DNA of 64,000 nt from Strigamia acuminata. Taxonomy: Eukaryota > Arthropoda > Chilopoda > Geophilomorpha > Linotaeniidae. The stretch spans positions 14,632,001-14,696,000 of the forward strand of contig OX442319.1 in the NCBI GenBank assembly GCA_949358305.1. Reading direction: 5' to 3'. Positions 34,473 to 45,955 of this stretch are shown here, in pieces (the first letter of the stretch is position 1; every line of letters starts with the position of its first letter). Below the pieces are notes generated by a model that was given only the letters and a program-made list of their open reading frames with translations, did not search any database and was not told where the DNA came from. Both the position numbers and the translations under genes were made by a program.

Positions 34473-35477
34473 TACATGACATGCTGTAGAAAAGATGTAT
34501 GTAGAAAAGAGACTCTGCTTTATTATTATTTTTAAATCACCTGTGTTTGGAGAACAGTCAACAGCTAAATAGCTGAGAGCTTCAGTCAACAGATGAACAA
34601 CTGAGAGCTTTGTTTAATGCGAGACTTGAAATGTCATTGTTTGTTTCTGGGTTTAGTTTGTTGTAATTAGTCGTGATTTGACTGACAAGTGAGTTCTCAC
34701 CAAATGTTTTTGTTTGATTTTCTTTTATATACCTGAAAGGACTCTTTGTGTCAGGCTGGGACATGTTGGTATGGGATTTTTATGACATTTATTATGTACA
34801 ATATTATGTTTTCTTTTCTGGTAGAGTTGGAAATGTCAATGCAAAAGAAAACAGACGCCGAGCTGACCGCACTGGAGTCTGTCGTTCTGGACGAATGGGT
34901 GTTTTTTTTAATCACAAATCGTATTGCCTTTTTCCCGAGACCCAAAAGTAGATTGTGTTGTTTGGAAAAAAAAACAAGAAGGTGGTTTCACAATGAAAAA
35001 ATATTGATGTTTTTTATTATTCGCTTCCAAAAACGAACGGCCAAATACTCCTCTGTCCGCCTGCCTACCCGCCCGTTCGTTCGGACGGTCGTCCATCCAA
35101 CAAATTCAGTCGGCAAGTGCTCACATTCACATGACATCATTTCGCACGGTTTCAGAAGTGTGTTTTGGGTTGGGACATGTAACAGGAAATGTCACAAGAA
35201 GGGTTTTTTGGACAAATGTTTTCTTTTTTAAATGCAGCTAGTGTGAATTTTTAATGCAGAGGAAAACACAGGAAAATGGTGAATTTACAATGTAAGAATA
35301 TTCATGTTTTTTATTATTTCTTTTACAAGAAATTACAGTTTCCTGTGTAATACAAAAAAATACTTTGGTGTGTTATTATTATTAGCTTAACACAATGTAG
35401 TAAATTTAAAATGCAGCCAAACTGCTCCACAGTGTTATCGCACTGCAAAAAGGTGAAGTAACAGTGAAAGAATATTA
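34111..35477. other. Intergenic region 5' of Rep
   Basis: 34111-34375 is another end of the dispersed CCGGGTCTAG repeat. Upstream of the candidate Rep start is an acceptor-like TTCTACAG (exon edge 34483), so a 5' untranslated exon is possible. A plus-strand open stretch at 34746-35231 contains MSMQKKTDAELTALESVVLD after a TCTGGTAG, but the rest is low in coding character; I do not support it as a gene. Confidence 0.3.
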
Positions 35478-36002
35478 CAGCCGAAACTCTTTATATCGCA
35501 AGGGATCGGAAAAACGATTCGTTCGTTCAAACGAATTAGCTAAAAGAATTTAATTTTATCAGAAACAATATTATTTTTTCGCAAGTTTCATGTTAATTTT
35601 ATTCCCATTCTTTTAAATTATTGTAAATTGTAGAACAGGACAAATTAAACTCATCTGCCACAATTGATGGCTTCTTGCCTTTGTCAACGGCATTAATAAT
35701 TAAATTGTCTTTATTTGCCAGCCATTTGGAAACGGGAATTTTCCCATTTTCCTTTGGTTTCTAAATATGGGCATTGGAAATTGTTTTGAAAAAAAGGAAT
35801 TTGGAAAAAACGTTATGATAAGGGCTTGTGGGTATTACAGTGTACATGAAAACTTGTTTGTTACAACAATTCGTTATGTTGAAATTAGTTTAAACGAAAT
35901 CATTTAACATGGTGTTCTATGGCTGGCCCACCAAATCATTTTTAACAATTTGTTATATCGATAATTTGTTGTTTCGCGCTTCGTTATAAAGAGTTTCGAC
36001 TA
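35478..36002 (-). mobile_element. Tigger/pogo-like remnant with CENP-B-type helix-turn-helix
   Basis: The ends are CAGCCGAAACTC (35478-35489) and GAGTTTCGACTA (35991-36002), inverted with two mismatches and flanked by TA on both sides, the pogo/Tigger target duplication. On the minus strand near 35625-35740 the frame reads KPSIVADEFNLSCSTIYN, the psq/CENP-B-like helix-turn-helix of Tigger transposases. The rest of the transposase is missing. A second 3'-end fragment lies at 38528-38609. Its right end supplies the stop codon of the neighbouring acidic gene. Confidence 0.7.
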
Positions 36003-37457
36003 TAAGCTGTGGTAAATTTTGGCAAACAGTGCCATAATATCAGCTGAAAATAGGCAATCACTGTCGTCGTCTTTCGGGACTCCCCTTGGCCAAGGCCTGT
36101 GGTCATCCCCTTCAATGAAGAGATGGGGTATGTACTCGTCAGAATCAGACGACATCCCGTCCTTGTGTTCAATAAAGAGATTGGTTGGCTGCGATGTCCC
36201 TGGCAAAGGCGATCGTGACACCGCGTCCAACCATCCTGCTGTCAGTGGCGATGGTGAGGAATCCTCGTCATCAGACGACATCCCGTCCTTCTTTTCCCCC
36301 AAAAGGATGTCGATGATTTCCTCGATATCAATGTCTGATTCTTCTTCTTCCTGAAAAGAATGAAATTATGTGTACGGATATTTATTGTGGGCATTGGTTT
36401 TTGTGTCTCCGAGCTTACGGTACTGTCGCAGCTAATTGGCAGCGGTGCTGGTGTGGCCGAGATGGACGGCAGTGGTGACTGGCCGGGCAACAGTATACAA
36501 ATCTGTAATTGAAAAGAAAAAGAATTATTTGTTATGAGAAATCAATCGACCACATTGGCGTCCCGGTACTTACCGCGCACTCTGGCTGACAGCACACGCA
36601 GTACGGCCAGTCAGCGTCATCCTCTTCAATGCTCCAGTCGTAATTTTTCCTTTTCTTTTGGGAATGTGTCCACACAAAAAACCCCTTCGAATGAAAGCAT
36701 TAAATACAAATAAGAAAAAATAAGAAAATTTCTTCTCTCACCTTCCGTTTCCTGACATCAGATGGCGGCGCCGGTTGTTGTTCAGATGTTGACGCCTGCG
36801 GTGGTGGGCACGAAGGCTGGGTGGCCAGGGGTGCAGAGTTCTTTTTATGGGAAGGAAGAAAGATGTTTTTTGAGACAGATGCATTGAGTTTGGATGTTGA
36901 CGGCTGCGGCGACGGGCACGACGACTGAACGGCGTTGCGTTTTCTTTTCTGGAAAAGTTTGAATTTAAACGTTGCGTTATGTCATGAATAGATTGGTGCG
37001 AAATGAAATTGGTTTTATTTGCAGAAAATATGCACCAAAAATTCATTTCTTGGACCAAAAATTTATTTCTGGGACCAAAAATTCATTTCTTGGACCAAAA
37101 ATTAATTTCTTGGACCAAAAAATCATTTCTTTGACACATATTGAAATGGACAGTGTGAGTTTATTGCGCAGTCAGTTCAGCTGTTTTCATTTTATCTTCC
37201 AGGTGACATCAATCTTGAAGTACACATTGTTGATTGATGGGGAAGCATGTTTATAGTGTCCCCAGACTGGGGTTTACGAGTTGAATCTTACTTTTTTCGG
37301 TTCTTCGCCATCGCTTTCTTCCTTCTCTTCTTTTTCCTCTTTCACGTTTTTGGGAAACAGCTTTTTAAATACTTCTTTCTGTTTTTAAATAAAAAAATTT
37401 GTTGTAATTGTGTCTTTAAAGAAATCATTAAGTTATTACCACTCTTTTGGATGACAT
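36000..37457 (-). CDS. Acidic, cysteine-containing 285-residue protein, six exons, unknown function
   Basis: Exons in transcript order are 37440-37457 (start MSSKRV, context AAAATG), 37292-37378, 36742-36948, 36574-36684, 36419-36502 and 36000-36350. All five introns are phase 0 with GT..AG, and the total is 858 nt with one open frame, so this is a real spliced gene and not chance. The protein starts with a Lys/Glu-rich stretch, then a Ser/Pro/Gln-rich region with basic patches (KRKRN, RKRK: possible nuclear signals). A short Trp/Cys segment follows (WPYCVCCQPECAICI), which could bind a metal, then an acidic Ser-rich C-terminal part (EEEESDIDIEEIIDILL). I do not recognise the family. The stop codon lies inside the terminal repeat of the Tigger remnant, so the C-terminus may be a truncation. 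It sits between Rep and YR on the same strand. Confidence 0.75.
37045..37135. repeat. Short 21-bp tandem repeat in intron 2 of the acidic gene
   Basis: About four copies of TTCTTGGACCAAAAATTCAT. Intronic; no coding role seen. Confidence 0.8.
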
Positions 37458-38700
37458 TTTGGTGCAATCGTTTTGACTTCAACAAAGAGCGGTCGCATTT
37501 GTTGTTGTTGTTGTTTTTTTTTTTTGGGAATGTTGTTTGTCATTGGTTGGGTAATAAAATGTAACGTTGTGCGTTAACCACTTCTAGGGAAGGCGTGTTT
37601 GGTCAGAGTAGATCACTTTGGTGGTCCAAAAGTCCATTTTCTTTACTTTTGACGCACTAAATGCACGTTTTGGCAGCCCAAACACTCGCGCACGGGACCA
37701 ACTAAATCAGGTGCTTGGTGCGGGTTTTATTGAAACATTAAGTCGAGTTTGTTTTTTATTTCAGAAAACAAGTGTTTGTTTTATGTCAGTCCAATACTGG
37801 ACATGTGGAGGCTTAAGGTGTTTGGCAGTGTGAATGGCAGTTTGTGTTTTGGACAGCATTAAAATAATTTGAGGAATCACTTACTTTACGACAAAATAAC
37901 TTTTAATTGGAGTTGGACATTTAGAAGAGTGAATTAATTATGCAAATAAGCAACACGTGCACAAAAAATTCCCCACAAAGAACAATAATAATTCCAGGGT
38001 GCACTGTATTTGGTAACCATATTTTTCCAATGTAAAGTCGCCCTCGAATTGTGGCTCTTCTCAAACAGCAGCTGCTAACTTTCGCTTCGTTTGTGGCGTC
38101 CAGTTTTTATTTCTTTACGTGAAGAACGAAAAACCCAACTTATCTTTGCCCACAAAAATGGCTGTTCATTTTAGATAATTGCTGTTTTCTCTTTTCCTAC
38201 ATGTTTCAGTGATTACCCACTAGGTGTTGTTTTGTTTTTATTTTGCGACAAACGGCCATCAGAACGAAACACTGGTATTAACACACACACTTGTGTCATT
38301 GTTGACAGCAGCTATCTTTCCAAATGTCAGCATGTGAAATTTATGTTCTGGGCCCAATTCTTGTCGAACAAAAGTGCACTTTGGCTGGAAAACGTTCTTC
38401 TTGGGTTTTAGCCGCGGAGTTACTGAATATGGAGCGCCATTTCACAGATACCGTTTTTTATCGTTTTATTCCAAACTGCCATTTTTGTCAGCCAACTTAT
38501 GATGTGCGAATAAGTGCCCTGTTTTTTGGCTGGCCAACCAAGTCATTTTCAACAATTCGTTGTAGCGAGAATTTGTGTTATCGCGATTCATTAGAAAGAG
38601 TTTCGTCAGTATTTCCAAGGGACTGGACGAATAAATTGGGGTAATTTGTTGCAACACATTAGGTGTGAAAAACCAATTTGGCCGCCCAGCACTACGAACA
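37458..38700. other. Intergenic region between acidic gene and YR gene
   Basis: No gene is supported. It contains a transposon-end fragment near 38020-38070 related to 22851-23430 and a Tigger 3'-end fragment at 38528-38609. Confidence 0.35.
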
Positions 38701-38729
38701 GAATATAATGAAGAACAGGAGAAAAATTA

Positions 38730-38920
38730 TTTTTCCAACAAATTACAATTTGCCAAACAAATTACAATTTTGCAAGCAAATTACAATTTTGCAAACAAAT
38801 TACAATTTTGCCAACAAATTACAATTTCGCCAACAAATTACAATTTCGGCAACAAATTACAATTTCGCCAACAAATTACAATTTCGGCAACAAATTACAA
38901 TTTCGCCAACAAATTGCCTG
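38730..38920. repeat. 19-bp minisatellite
   Basis: About ten copies of ACAAATTACAATTTCGCCA and variants (GGCA, TTGC), period about 19 bp. Open frames across it are artefacts. Confidence 0.85.
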
Positions 38921-39120
38921 GCAAATTTACTAAATATGGTGCGCCATTCTACAGATACCGTATTTTCATCGATTAAGGGGTGCAGCTGAAAACTGCCATT
39001 TTTGTCTGCAATTACAATTTCGGTTTAAATTTATTTTTCCTTTTCCTACTGAAATCCCTTAATATTTCCGTGGGTAAAGGGCAACTTTTTTCCGCCCTCT
39101 TTTTTTTGGCCAAACGTTCA

Positions 39121-39264
39121 ATGTGGGATAATCCAGCATTAGCTCGATTGATTACAGAGCGCAACTTATGATATGCGCACAAACGCAGAAACTCTGTCTC
39201 TAATCTGCGCGAATGTGTAATTACGTTCTGTAAGCAATCGAGCCAATGCTGGATTCACTTGCAT
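39121..39264. repeat. Inverted repeat spanning the 3' end of the YR gene
   Basis: 39121-39167 (plus strand) and 39219-39264 (minus strand) both encode NPALARL(I/L)TERN, with the minus copy inside the last YR exon. The arms of about 46 nt are imperfectly complementary around a 51-nt loop that includes the YR stop codon. The plus copy is a fragment of a related gene inserted in the opposite direction; the transcript would form a 3' hairpin. Confidence 0.75.
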
Positions 39265-42200
39265 TGCCCAGCGAATTCGGGCAGAGTGCACTTTTCCTTC
39301 GTCGTCGAGAAGCAGTCTTAGATTGTCGGCAATTAGTTGACGGTCCTTGGGAGCAAAACTCCTTCGTGGGCCTATTCTCGGGCGCGGTTCCGTTGGAGGC
39401 GGCGGAGGCGGCGGAGGTGGCGGAGGCTGCAAACTTGACCACATGTTAGCCCAATCGATTGGACCGTTTGGTGCAATCACCATTTGTGCAGAATTTGTCC
39501 CTAGAGGCATGACGCCTGCCGAAGAAGCGATTACATTTAATGCAATGTTGTTTTTTTCTTCAATTACTAATCACCTGCTGTTTCTCCCATACCAGGAACA
39601 TTTGGTGCTGGCACATACGGCGGGGCAGCAATTATGTCGTGCACCTGTGCTGTGCTGGAAGATGGTGGTGGCGCTGAAATGGGTGTCGTTGTCAAGCGGG
39701 AGACTTCTCCTGTTAATGGTGCCTGCAGTGGCGGGTGTGTTTCTTTGGTAATTGTTTCTGTAAATGATTAAATGGGATTTAATTACACCTTTCTTTGGAG
39801 AAAACAGATGGGCGAATGAAAGACAAACCACTGTGGCTTCCTCGCCTTGGTTCGTTGCCTGATGGATGTGCTGGACGGCATTCTGCAGTGCGCAATGGAG
39901 CTGTCACTGTTTCAGACACCCGTGGAGTGTGTGGTTCATGGTGTTTTTGACCCAGCGTGGAGGAACTCGAACCTTGGGAACAAAACGGGAATAAAACATT
40001 CAGTTGGGTGTGTGTGTGTGTGAGCGCAGCCTATTTTACGTGGCGAGACAAAGGGAGCGTTGCCTGATGTGGGCGTCGGTGATCTGATTTGTCGTCGCCG
40101 TGCCCTTTTGCGTGCAGTGTGCGTCGGAGCTCGCAGTGTTTCAGACACCTGCGGAGTGTGTGGTTCATGGTGACGTTGACTAACTGCGGAATTGCTGGAA
40201 CCTTTGAAATAAAACAGGAATAGAACATTCGGTTCGGTGTGTGTGTGTGGGTTTATTTATTTATTATTTATTTATTCTTTATTATTTTACCTTCAGCGCA
40301 GGGCGTTGTTGTTCTGCTGCGTGGCGTGACGAAGGAAGCATCGTCGGTTGTTGGCGGCGAGGGTGATCGGACTTGTCGTAGCCGTGCTCTTCTGCGTGGC
40401 AAGACTAAGGACGCATCGCCGGTTGTGGGCGTAGATGATCTGACTTGCCGTTGCCGTGCCCTTCTGCGTGGCGAGACGTCCGGTGTGGGTGTGGGTGTGG
40501 GTGATCTGCGTTCCCGTGTTTGTCTTGCTCGTCTGTTGGCAAGGGTGGTTGGATCGTGAGTTTGTTCGGCTCCAACCAAATTGTTTGGCGAGGGTTGGGA
40601 ATGACTTTCGTCGCTTTCTTCACTCGCACTTCCATCAAGCAGGGCGCCTGTGCCCATGTGCTCGGCCATGCGACGGACGGTCTTTACAGCTCGACGCGCG
40701 GAACTGCTGGCCCGGTAGTAACGATCAGCCGTTTGAACGCTATGTCCCATCTGGTCGGCTAAATCGGCAGCCATGCCGTAATCATGGTGGTGTATGTGTG
40801 TTACGACGCCCTTGCGGAAAAGCGTGGCCGTCATGGGTTTCAATCCTGCGCGCAACCACGCTTGTGAAACGCAGCGTGCTGCAGTTCCTTTGCCCATCGC
40901 TTTGCCAACGCCGGTAACAAACAACGGAGTATTTGGATTTCGTCGCCTGTTCGCGGCATCCTCACCAACAAAACAACGTTGTCTGAAATGTTGGATGTAA
41001 TGGTTGATTCTTTGCGCCAGTTTTGTTGAAACAACTACGTCCGACCCACCCTTTTGGACCACATTTTTGACAGACGCCACGTCTACCACAAAATAGCCTT
41101 GCACCTGTTCTCTCGCCGTCCATTCGCCCAAAGTCATGCGAGTGGCACAGCCTTGTCGCGAAGCGTTCGACATGATGATTTCGGCCACCAAAACATCTCT
41201 GACCCTGGAAATTGTTTGGGCCGTCCAGTTGCTTACTGCCTGTGGTTGGTCGAGCCAACTGTGTATTTGTCGCACATGCGTCGATTTCGCGAAAGACTCA
41301 ATCTCACTTTTGATGGGCATTTTGTCGCGCTCCATCCGGATGCGTTCTCGCTGTCGGCGTGCCCTCCGTCTTGTCAAGTTGCGACTCCAGCGGGTAAGTT
41401 CGCCTTCAATCGCTGTCATCAGATCACGGCTCTGCCCATGTAGGTGTGGTCTTGAAGCTACCCGGACGAATGTCACGTAATGGCGCACCGAACAAAAAAC
41501 ACTTGATATGGTCCCTGGTGGTCGCTGATCAAGCTCTTGAATGAACCAGGACTCGCTGCTCTGCAGAAATGTTTCCTCGTTGCATTCCCAAGTTGATGAC
41601 AGAAATGCAGACACTTGTCGGGCGTGCTGCTTGGCCGTTCGTTCGTTTGTGGCTAAACCAGCTTCGCTTTTCACCCACACCTCGAATCTATGCAATGCTG
41701 CTGCGTTTTCGGCTGGCAGCAGGAATTGCCGCAGGCATTGGGGCACCCAATCTGGATGTTCCCTTGGCTGTGGCCCAGGAAATCCTTGCTGCAACTCGTT
41801 GGTGTCTGACTCGTCGGCGTCTGATCCGACCGCGTTTCGATCTGTAAAAAAGAACATTTTAGTTTGTAATAATTTGTGTAAGAATAATGTACTTGTTTTT
41901 GGGATGCAAAACCGTCTTAAACCTATGTTAAATAGCCTCCTTATTTTTATTTTTATTTTTTTTTTTATAAAATATAAACTACAAATTTCATTTTATGCAA
42001 AATAAAAATAAAAATAAGCGAAATAAAATAATTTATTCAATTGAAGTAAGGTGTTAAATAACAAATTAATACCATTTCTTAGTGTTCTTGATGTGAATGC
42101 ATTCTAATTAGTAATTAGAATTCATTCTTTTCTATTTTTTTATTTTTTAATTTGTTTTTTTTACATATTTAGTGACTTCTCCTGGTTTCTGTTTTTGGCG

Positions 42201-42664
42201 AAGTCGTCAGTTCCGAACGCAAATCATACGTATACACGAAACGTACGCAATACGTTTCTTAAAAAGACAGAAATTTATATGTACACGTTCCGTATCGTAA
42301 AAAGCCGTCATTAATCGCCTTCTTTTTCCGGAAAAGTGGCGATTTATGTTTTTTTTTTTCTACAAAATATGCATTAATCGGCAATTTTGGCTTTTTATTG
42401 AATAAAAATTATTTGTGTGCATTTATGCATTTATCCGGTCTCTATAGATTAGGCACTGCATTCTGAAAAAAAGAGCCTTTCTGTTTTTGGGGAAAACAAC
42501 AGTTCCCAACTAATGTGTTTGCCTCGAAACGGCATTCACAGACTTAGACCTTTTTTTCGATAAGGTTAGTGACCTGCGCAAACAGCTCCATCACTGGTGT
42601 CCGTCTCAGTTTCCTCTTCTATTTCCTCCTCACTCGTCAACAGCGAAATAACATTCTCAGACAT
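39166..42664 (-). CDS. Tyrosine recombinase of element B, six exons (826 residues)
   Basis: Exons in transcript order are 42574-42664 (start MSENVISLLTSEEEIEEE), 40291-41841, 40040-40201, 39829-39972, 39575-39757 and 39166-39515. All five introns are phase 1 with GT..AG (one donor is GTTTGT), and the total is 2,481 nt with one open frame. The catalytic set in full-protein numbering is R259 (SNASRQGC), K289 (ASVKNVV), R373 (TATLFRKG, Thr in place of the usual His), H397 (QMGHSVQ), and Y405 or Y406 (DRYY). The tail has repeated basic Ser/Pro units (RRRARQRQVRS), a polyproline run, and a compact last exon ending in the conserved NPALARLLTERNYTF stretch. Predicted role: excision and integration of the element, probably at TTAGG repeats. 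Homologous to the element A enzyme; the only integrase-like gene in the unit. Confidence 0.9.
41842..42573 (-). other. First intron of the YR gene
   Basis: It begins GTCACTAACC (42573 inward) and ends TTTTTTACAG. It contains a copy of the dispersed repeat (phrases GCAAAATAAAAA, GGTGTTAAATAACAA, TTTAGTGACTTCTCCTGG) that also fills introns of the Rep gene, so this repeat family spread within the element's introns. Confidence 0.6.
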
Positions 42665-42699
42665 GTTTCCACCATTTAAACCTGGCGGAAATTTCCGGA

Positions 42700-43400
42700 A
42701 TTTGCTAATAATGTTCATTGTTGTTTAGATCCAGAGCTGCAGGTGCGGAACGGAACTCAGCGTTTAGATCCGGGTCTAACGGATCGCTTAGGTCCGAAAC
42801 TAACACATTGCTTAGGTCCAAAACTAACACATTGCTTAGGTCCGAAACTAACACATTGCCTAGCTGCTCATTTGATCGGTGTATTTTAGACCTGTTGTTG
42901 TTTAGATCCAGAGCTGAACAGTGTTTAAATCCAGAGCTGAACATTGTGTTTAATTCCGCAGCTAAACACATTGGGTCAGGTGGTTAGTTAGCACGTTTGA
43001 TTTCAGAACCAGAGCTAAACACTTTGGTTACGTGCGGGACTAAACACATTGCTTAGGTTCGAAGCTGACACTGTGTTTAGATCCAGAGCTGACCACTGTG
43101 TTTAATTCCGCAGCTAAACACATTGGGTTAGGTGGGTAGTTAACACGATTGATTTTAGAACCAGAGCTAAACACTTTGGTTACGTGCGGGACTAAACACA
43201 TTGCTTAGGTTCGAAGCTGACACTGTGTTTAGATCCAGAGCTGACCACTGTGTTTAATTCCGCAGCTAAACACATTGGGTTAGGTGGGTAGTTAACACGA
43301 TTGATTTTAGAACCAGAGCTAAACACTTTGGTTACGTGCGGGACTAAACACATTGCTTAGGTCCGGGCTTATTGCTTTGTTTAGGTCCGGAGTTGGTTGT
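42700..43400. repeat. Right end of element B: 152-bp repeats rich in TTAGGT
   Basis: TTTAATTCCG recurs at 42949, 43101 and 43253, giving a 152-bp period for the last three units; the preceding part has shorter 23-24-bp phrases (AACACATTGCTTAGGTCCGA). Motifs GCTTAGGT and GGGTTAGGTGGG occur many times, and the unit ends GGTTGT directly before the core GGTTAGGT. These TTAGGT motifs could be recombinase arm-binding sites or degenerate telomeric DNA. Confidence 0.7.
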
Positions 43401-43408
43401 GGTTAGGT
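43401..43408. other. Candidate circle-junction core GGTTAGGT between B copies
   Basis: The right end of copy 1 (...GTTGT) and the left end of copy 2 (GCAAAAAC...) are joined through one telomere-like octamer. This equals the expected junction of a circularised element and so is the best guess for its attachment site. Confidence 0.5.
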
Positions 43409-43588
43409 GCAAAAACATTTTTTTTTGTTTTTTGGCGCTTTTTTCGATCAAGGAATACATTTTTGGGTGCCAAAGTGCTCTTTCGGGAAGGGAAGGGCTT
43501 TTTTTCCCTCATTGAAAAAGGCACAAACAGTTTAACTTGCTGGGAAATCCATTTGTGCGAGCAAAAGGTGCACAGTTTGCACCGTTGC

Positions 43589-43619
43589 CCAGATATAAGT
43601 GAAAACGGCTTATATCTGG
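43589..43619. other. Left-end hairpin, copy 2
   Basis: Identical to the 10634-10664 hairpin (11-bp stem, 9-nt loop TGAAAACGG). Confidence 0.3.
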
Positions 43620-45955
43620 ACAACAGTGTGAATTCAGCCAAATTCGGCTGCCAAAAAGGATTCCTGGGCCCATTTTCGACTGGTTCGACTCTCAGGGCCC
43701 AGTGGTCATTTGTGTGCTAATGTTTTTACAAAAATTCAAGTGTAATTTATTCCAGTGAAATCAGGTGTTAAATAACAACTTAATGCCACTTCAAAGTGCC
43801 CTTCGAATGATTTCAATCAAAGAAAAAATTTTATTTCACATATTTTTTTCTTCCTTTGGCAGAAAACACAAAAAAGCTGCTTTTGTCGTCGCCAGCAGAT
43901 GGCGCTCATTAAAACAGTGCCGTCTAGTGCCAGAGCTGTTTTAATTAGTACCATGGGCGCCTATAGATTGGTCGGGCCACTACGGCCATTGGAATGTGTT
44001 TAAAAAAAAACGGTTTTAGCCGTTCTGGGTTAAATTTGGCACTCTTTCCACTAGCGCAAACAGCTAAAGTGCCGGATGAACACTTTGCTCTTTTTGACTG
44101 GAAAATTAAGGGTTTTGTGGCCCAAAATTTTGGAAAAAGGATTTGGATGGAAAAAAAGAAAACTAGAGACAATTTCACCCCTGGAACCTTTTTTGCAGCG
44201 ATGAGCATTTGACTGGTGACCGGCTACACTGGAGACAAATTCACTACTGGAAAATCTGGATTAGTTGCGCAACAAAACGCTCACTTCTGTTTTTTTTCCG
44301 CAAATTCAAGTCCATTTTTCATCAACTGGGTGGAAATTTGGGGCAAAAATGCATTTATTTATTATTATTTATTTATTTATTTATTTATTTATTCACCAGG
44401 GGTAAATGGCGATTTATGTCTCAAAACGGAATTTTGGTTTCAGATTTTACGCTGAAATAGCCGGGGTCTAGAAATTATCGTGTAATTTGTTGGAAAAAAG
44501 CTGGTTTTCTGTTTTAAAAAGCTTGGAGTCATCACCAAAAGTGTTTATCTGACGGCAGGATGGCAGCCAATGTCGAAAACGGCAAACCACCCCGTTTGGA
44601 TAATTGGTCTACTTTCCAATTACAACGATGAGGGGGGTGGACTTCAATGTCTGCATTAGGGCCATTGGCCTCCAAGGGACTTAAAATCTCAGGGCCCAGT
44701 GGTCATTTGTGTGCTAATGTTTTTTTTATTGTAGAAATTTGATTTACAATTAGGGGTTTCAAAAAAGATACGCTGGCGCCTTCCAGCACTGCAGAATATA
44801 TTTATTTTGAACCAAAAGCCGAATTGGGCTTTAATTTGCTTATTTCCGGGGGAAAGTTTTGGTGCATAAATATAGCTAGTTCTGTCACTGCCGCCAGATG
44901 GCAGCTCCGTTAGCGGCAGAGCTCTGTCTTCGCCGCTTTGCAGACAACAATGTATCATATTGTATCGTGTACCTGGGTTTTGGTGTCTGGCTTTTGTGAA
45001 AGCTTGGAGCTTGGCAGGATGGCAGCCATTGTCGGCCATGGCATATTACCCCGTTTTGGGTTGTTTTGTCTTTTGGGAAAAATGAATTAACAAACCAATA
45101 GCAGTTGATTTATTTATTTATTTATTGTTTTTTTTAATCAATTACTTTGTTTTCTTAGTCTAATATGGAAATGCAAAATGAAATTCATTTTATGTGCAGA
45201 CAATATGCACAAAAAATTTCATTTTTGGCGAAATACAAATATGCGAAATAAAAAAATTTATTCAAGTGAAATCAGGTGTTAAATAACAACTTAATGCCAT
45301 TTCAAAGTGTTCTGGATGTAAATTAATTGTAATTCGTCACCACAATTCAATTTTTCTATTTTTTTCATTGTTTATTTGTGTTTTTCTTAAAACTTTTTCC
45401 AGACACTAATTTAGTGACTTCGCCTGGTGTCTGTTTTGGGCGGAATCCTCAGTTCATCGAACGCAAGAATACGTACACAATATGTGTCTTAAAAAAAAGA
45501 AAAAAATTGATACGTTTTTTCCGGGTAAATGGCGGTTCACGCATTTGTTTACCGTTTTTGGCCAAACATGCAATTTAAGCCAATTACGGCTTTTTATTCA
45601 ATATAAATATATTCTATGCATTTATGCATTTATCCGGGGTCTACTGCATTTCCATGTTTACTTGTTTCACACCTGATTTCACGCAAAGAAATTTTTTTAT
45701 TTCACATATTTTTTTCTTTCTTTGGCAGAAAACAAAAAAAAAGCTGGTTTGGACGGTGACAACAGATGGTGCTGATTGAAACAGCGCCGTTTAGTGACGG
45801 AGTTGTTTAAATTCCACTTTTGATTCCACTTTGGAATCAACAATAAGTTGTTCATACTAAGCCTTGTTTTTTTCCGGCTGATATATTATATCACAGCAGA
45901 CACCCTGCACAAGCACCTTCAAATTTGGTTTCTGCAGACAAGCAAGTGGTGTTTT

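Larger units (their letters stand above)
10446..43400 (-). mobile_element. Element B copy 1: complete 32,955-bp YR + Rep element
   Basis: The unit starts at GGTTAGGT (10446-10453, shared with the telomere tract) followed by TGCAAAAAC, and ends just before the next GGTTAGGT at 43401. The same sequence restarts at 43401 and continues to the window end, which fixes both ends of the unit. It carries three intact-looking minus-strand spliced genes (Rep 26898-34472, acidic protein 36000-37457, YR 39166-42664), decayed host exons on the plus strand, and DNA transposon debris. Boundaries are directly visible. That it moves as a unit is inferred from the recombinase, the shared core and the tandem head-to-tail arrangement. 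Confidence 0.8.

Noticed and set aside
34732-34764. ATG exon (MSQPDTKSPF) on the minus strand as the first Rep exon
   Set aside because: Its donor is in phase 2 and cannot be joined in frame to the 34437-34483 exon that precedes the phase-0 Rep exons.
34746-35231. 161-codon plus-strand open frame
   Set aside because: The first 25 residues look plausible, but the rest is compositionally random and no splice partners or homology were seen.
10446-43400. Interpretation as an integrated large DNA virus such as a nimavirus
   Set aside because: Telomere association and a recombinase recall endogenous nimavirus-like elements, but I see no DNA polymerase, capsid or other virus core genes in the complete unit, and its genes have multiple introns.
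10446-43400. Interpretation as a Helitron
   Set aside because: The Rep has an SF3 helicase with HLH/YVTK motifs, not the Helitron Rep plus SF1 Pif1-type helicase, and the unit ends are TTAGG cores and not TC..CTRR termini.
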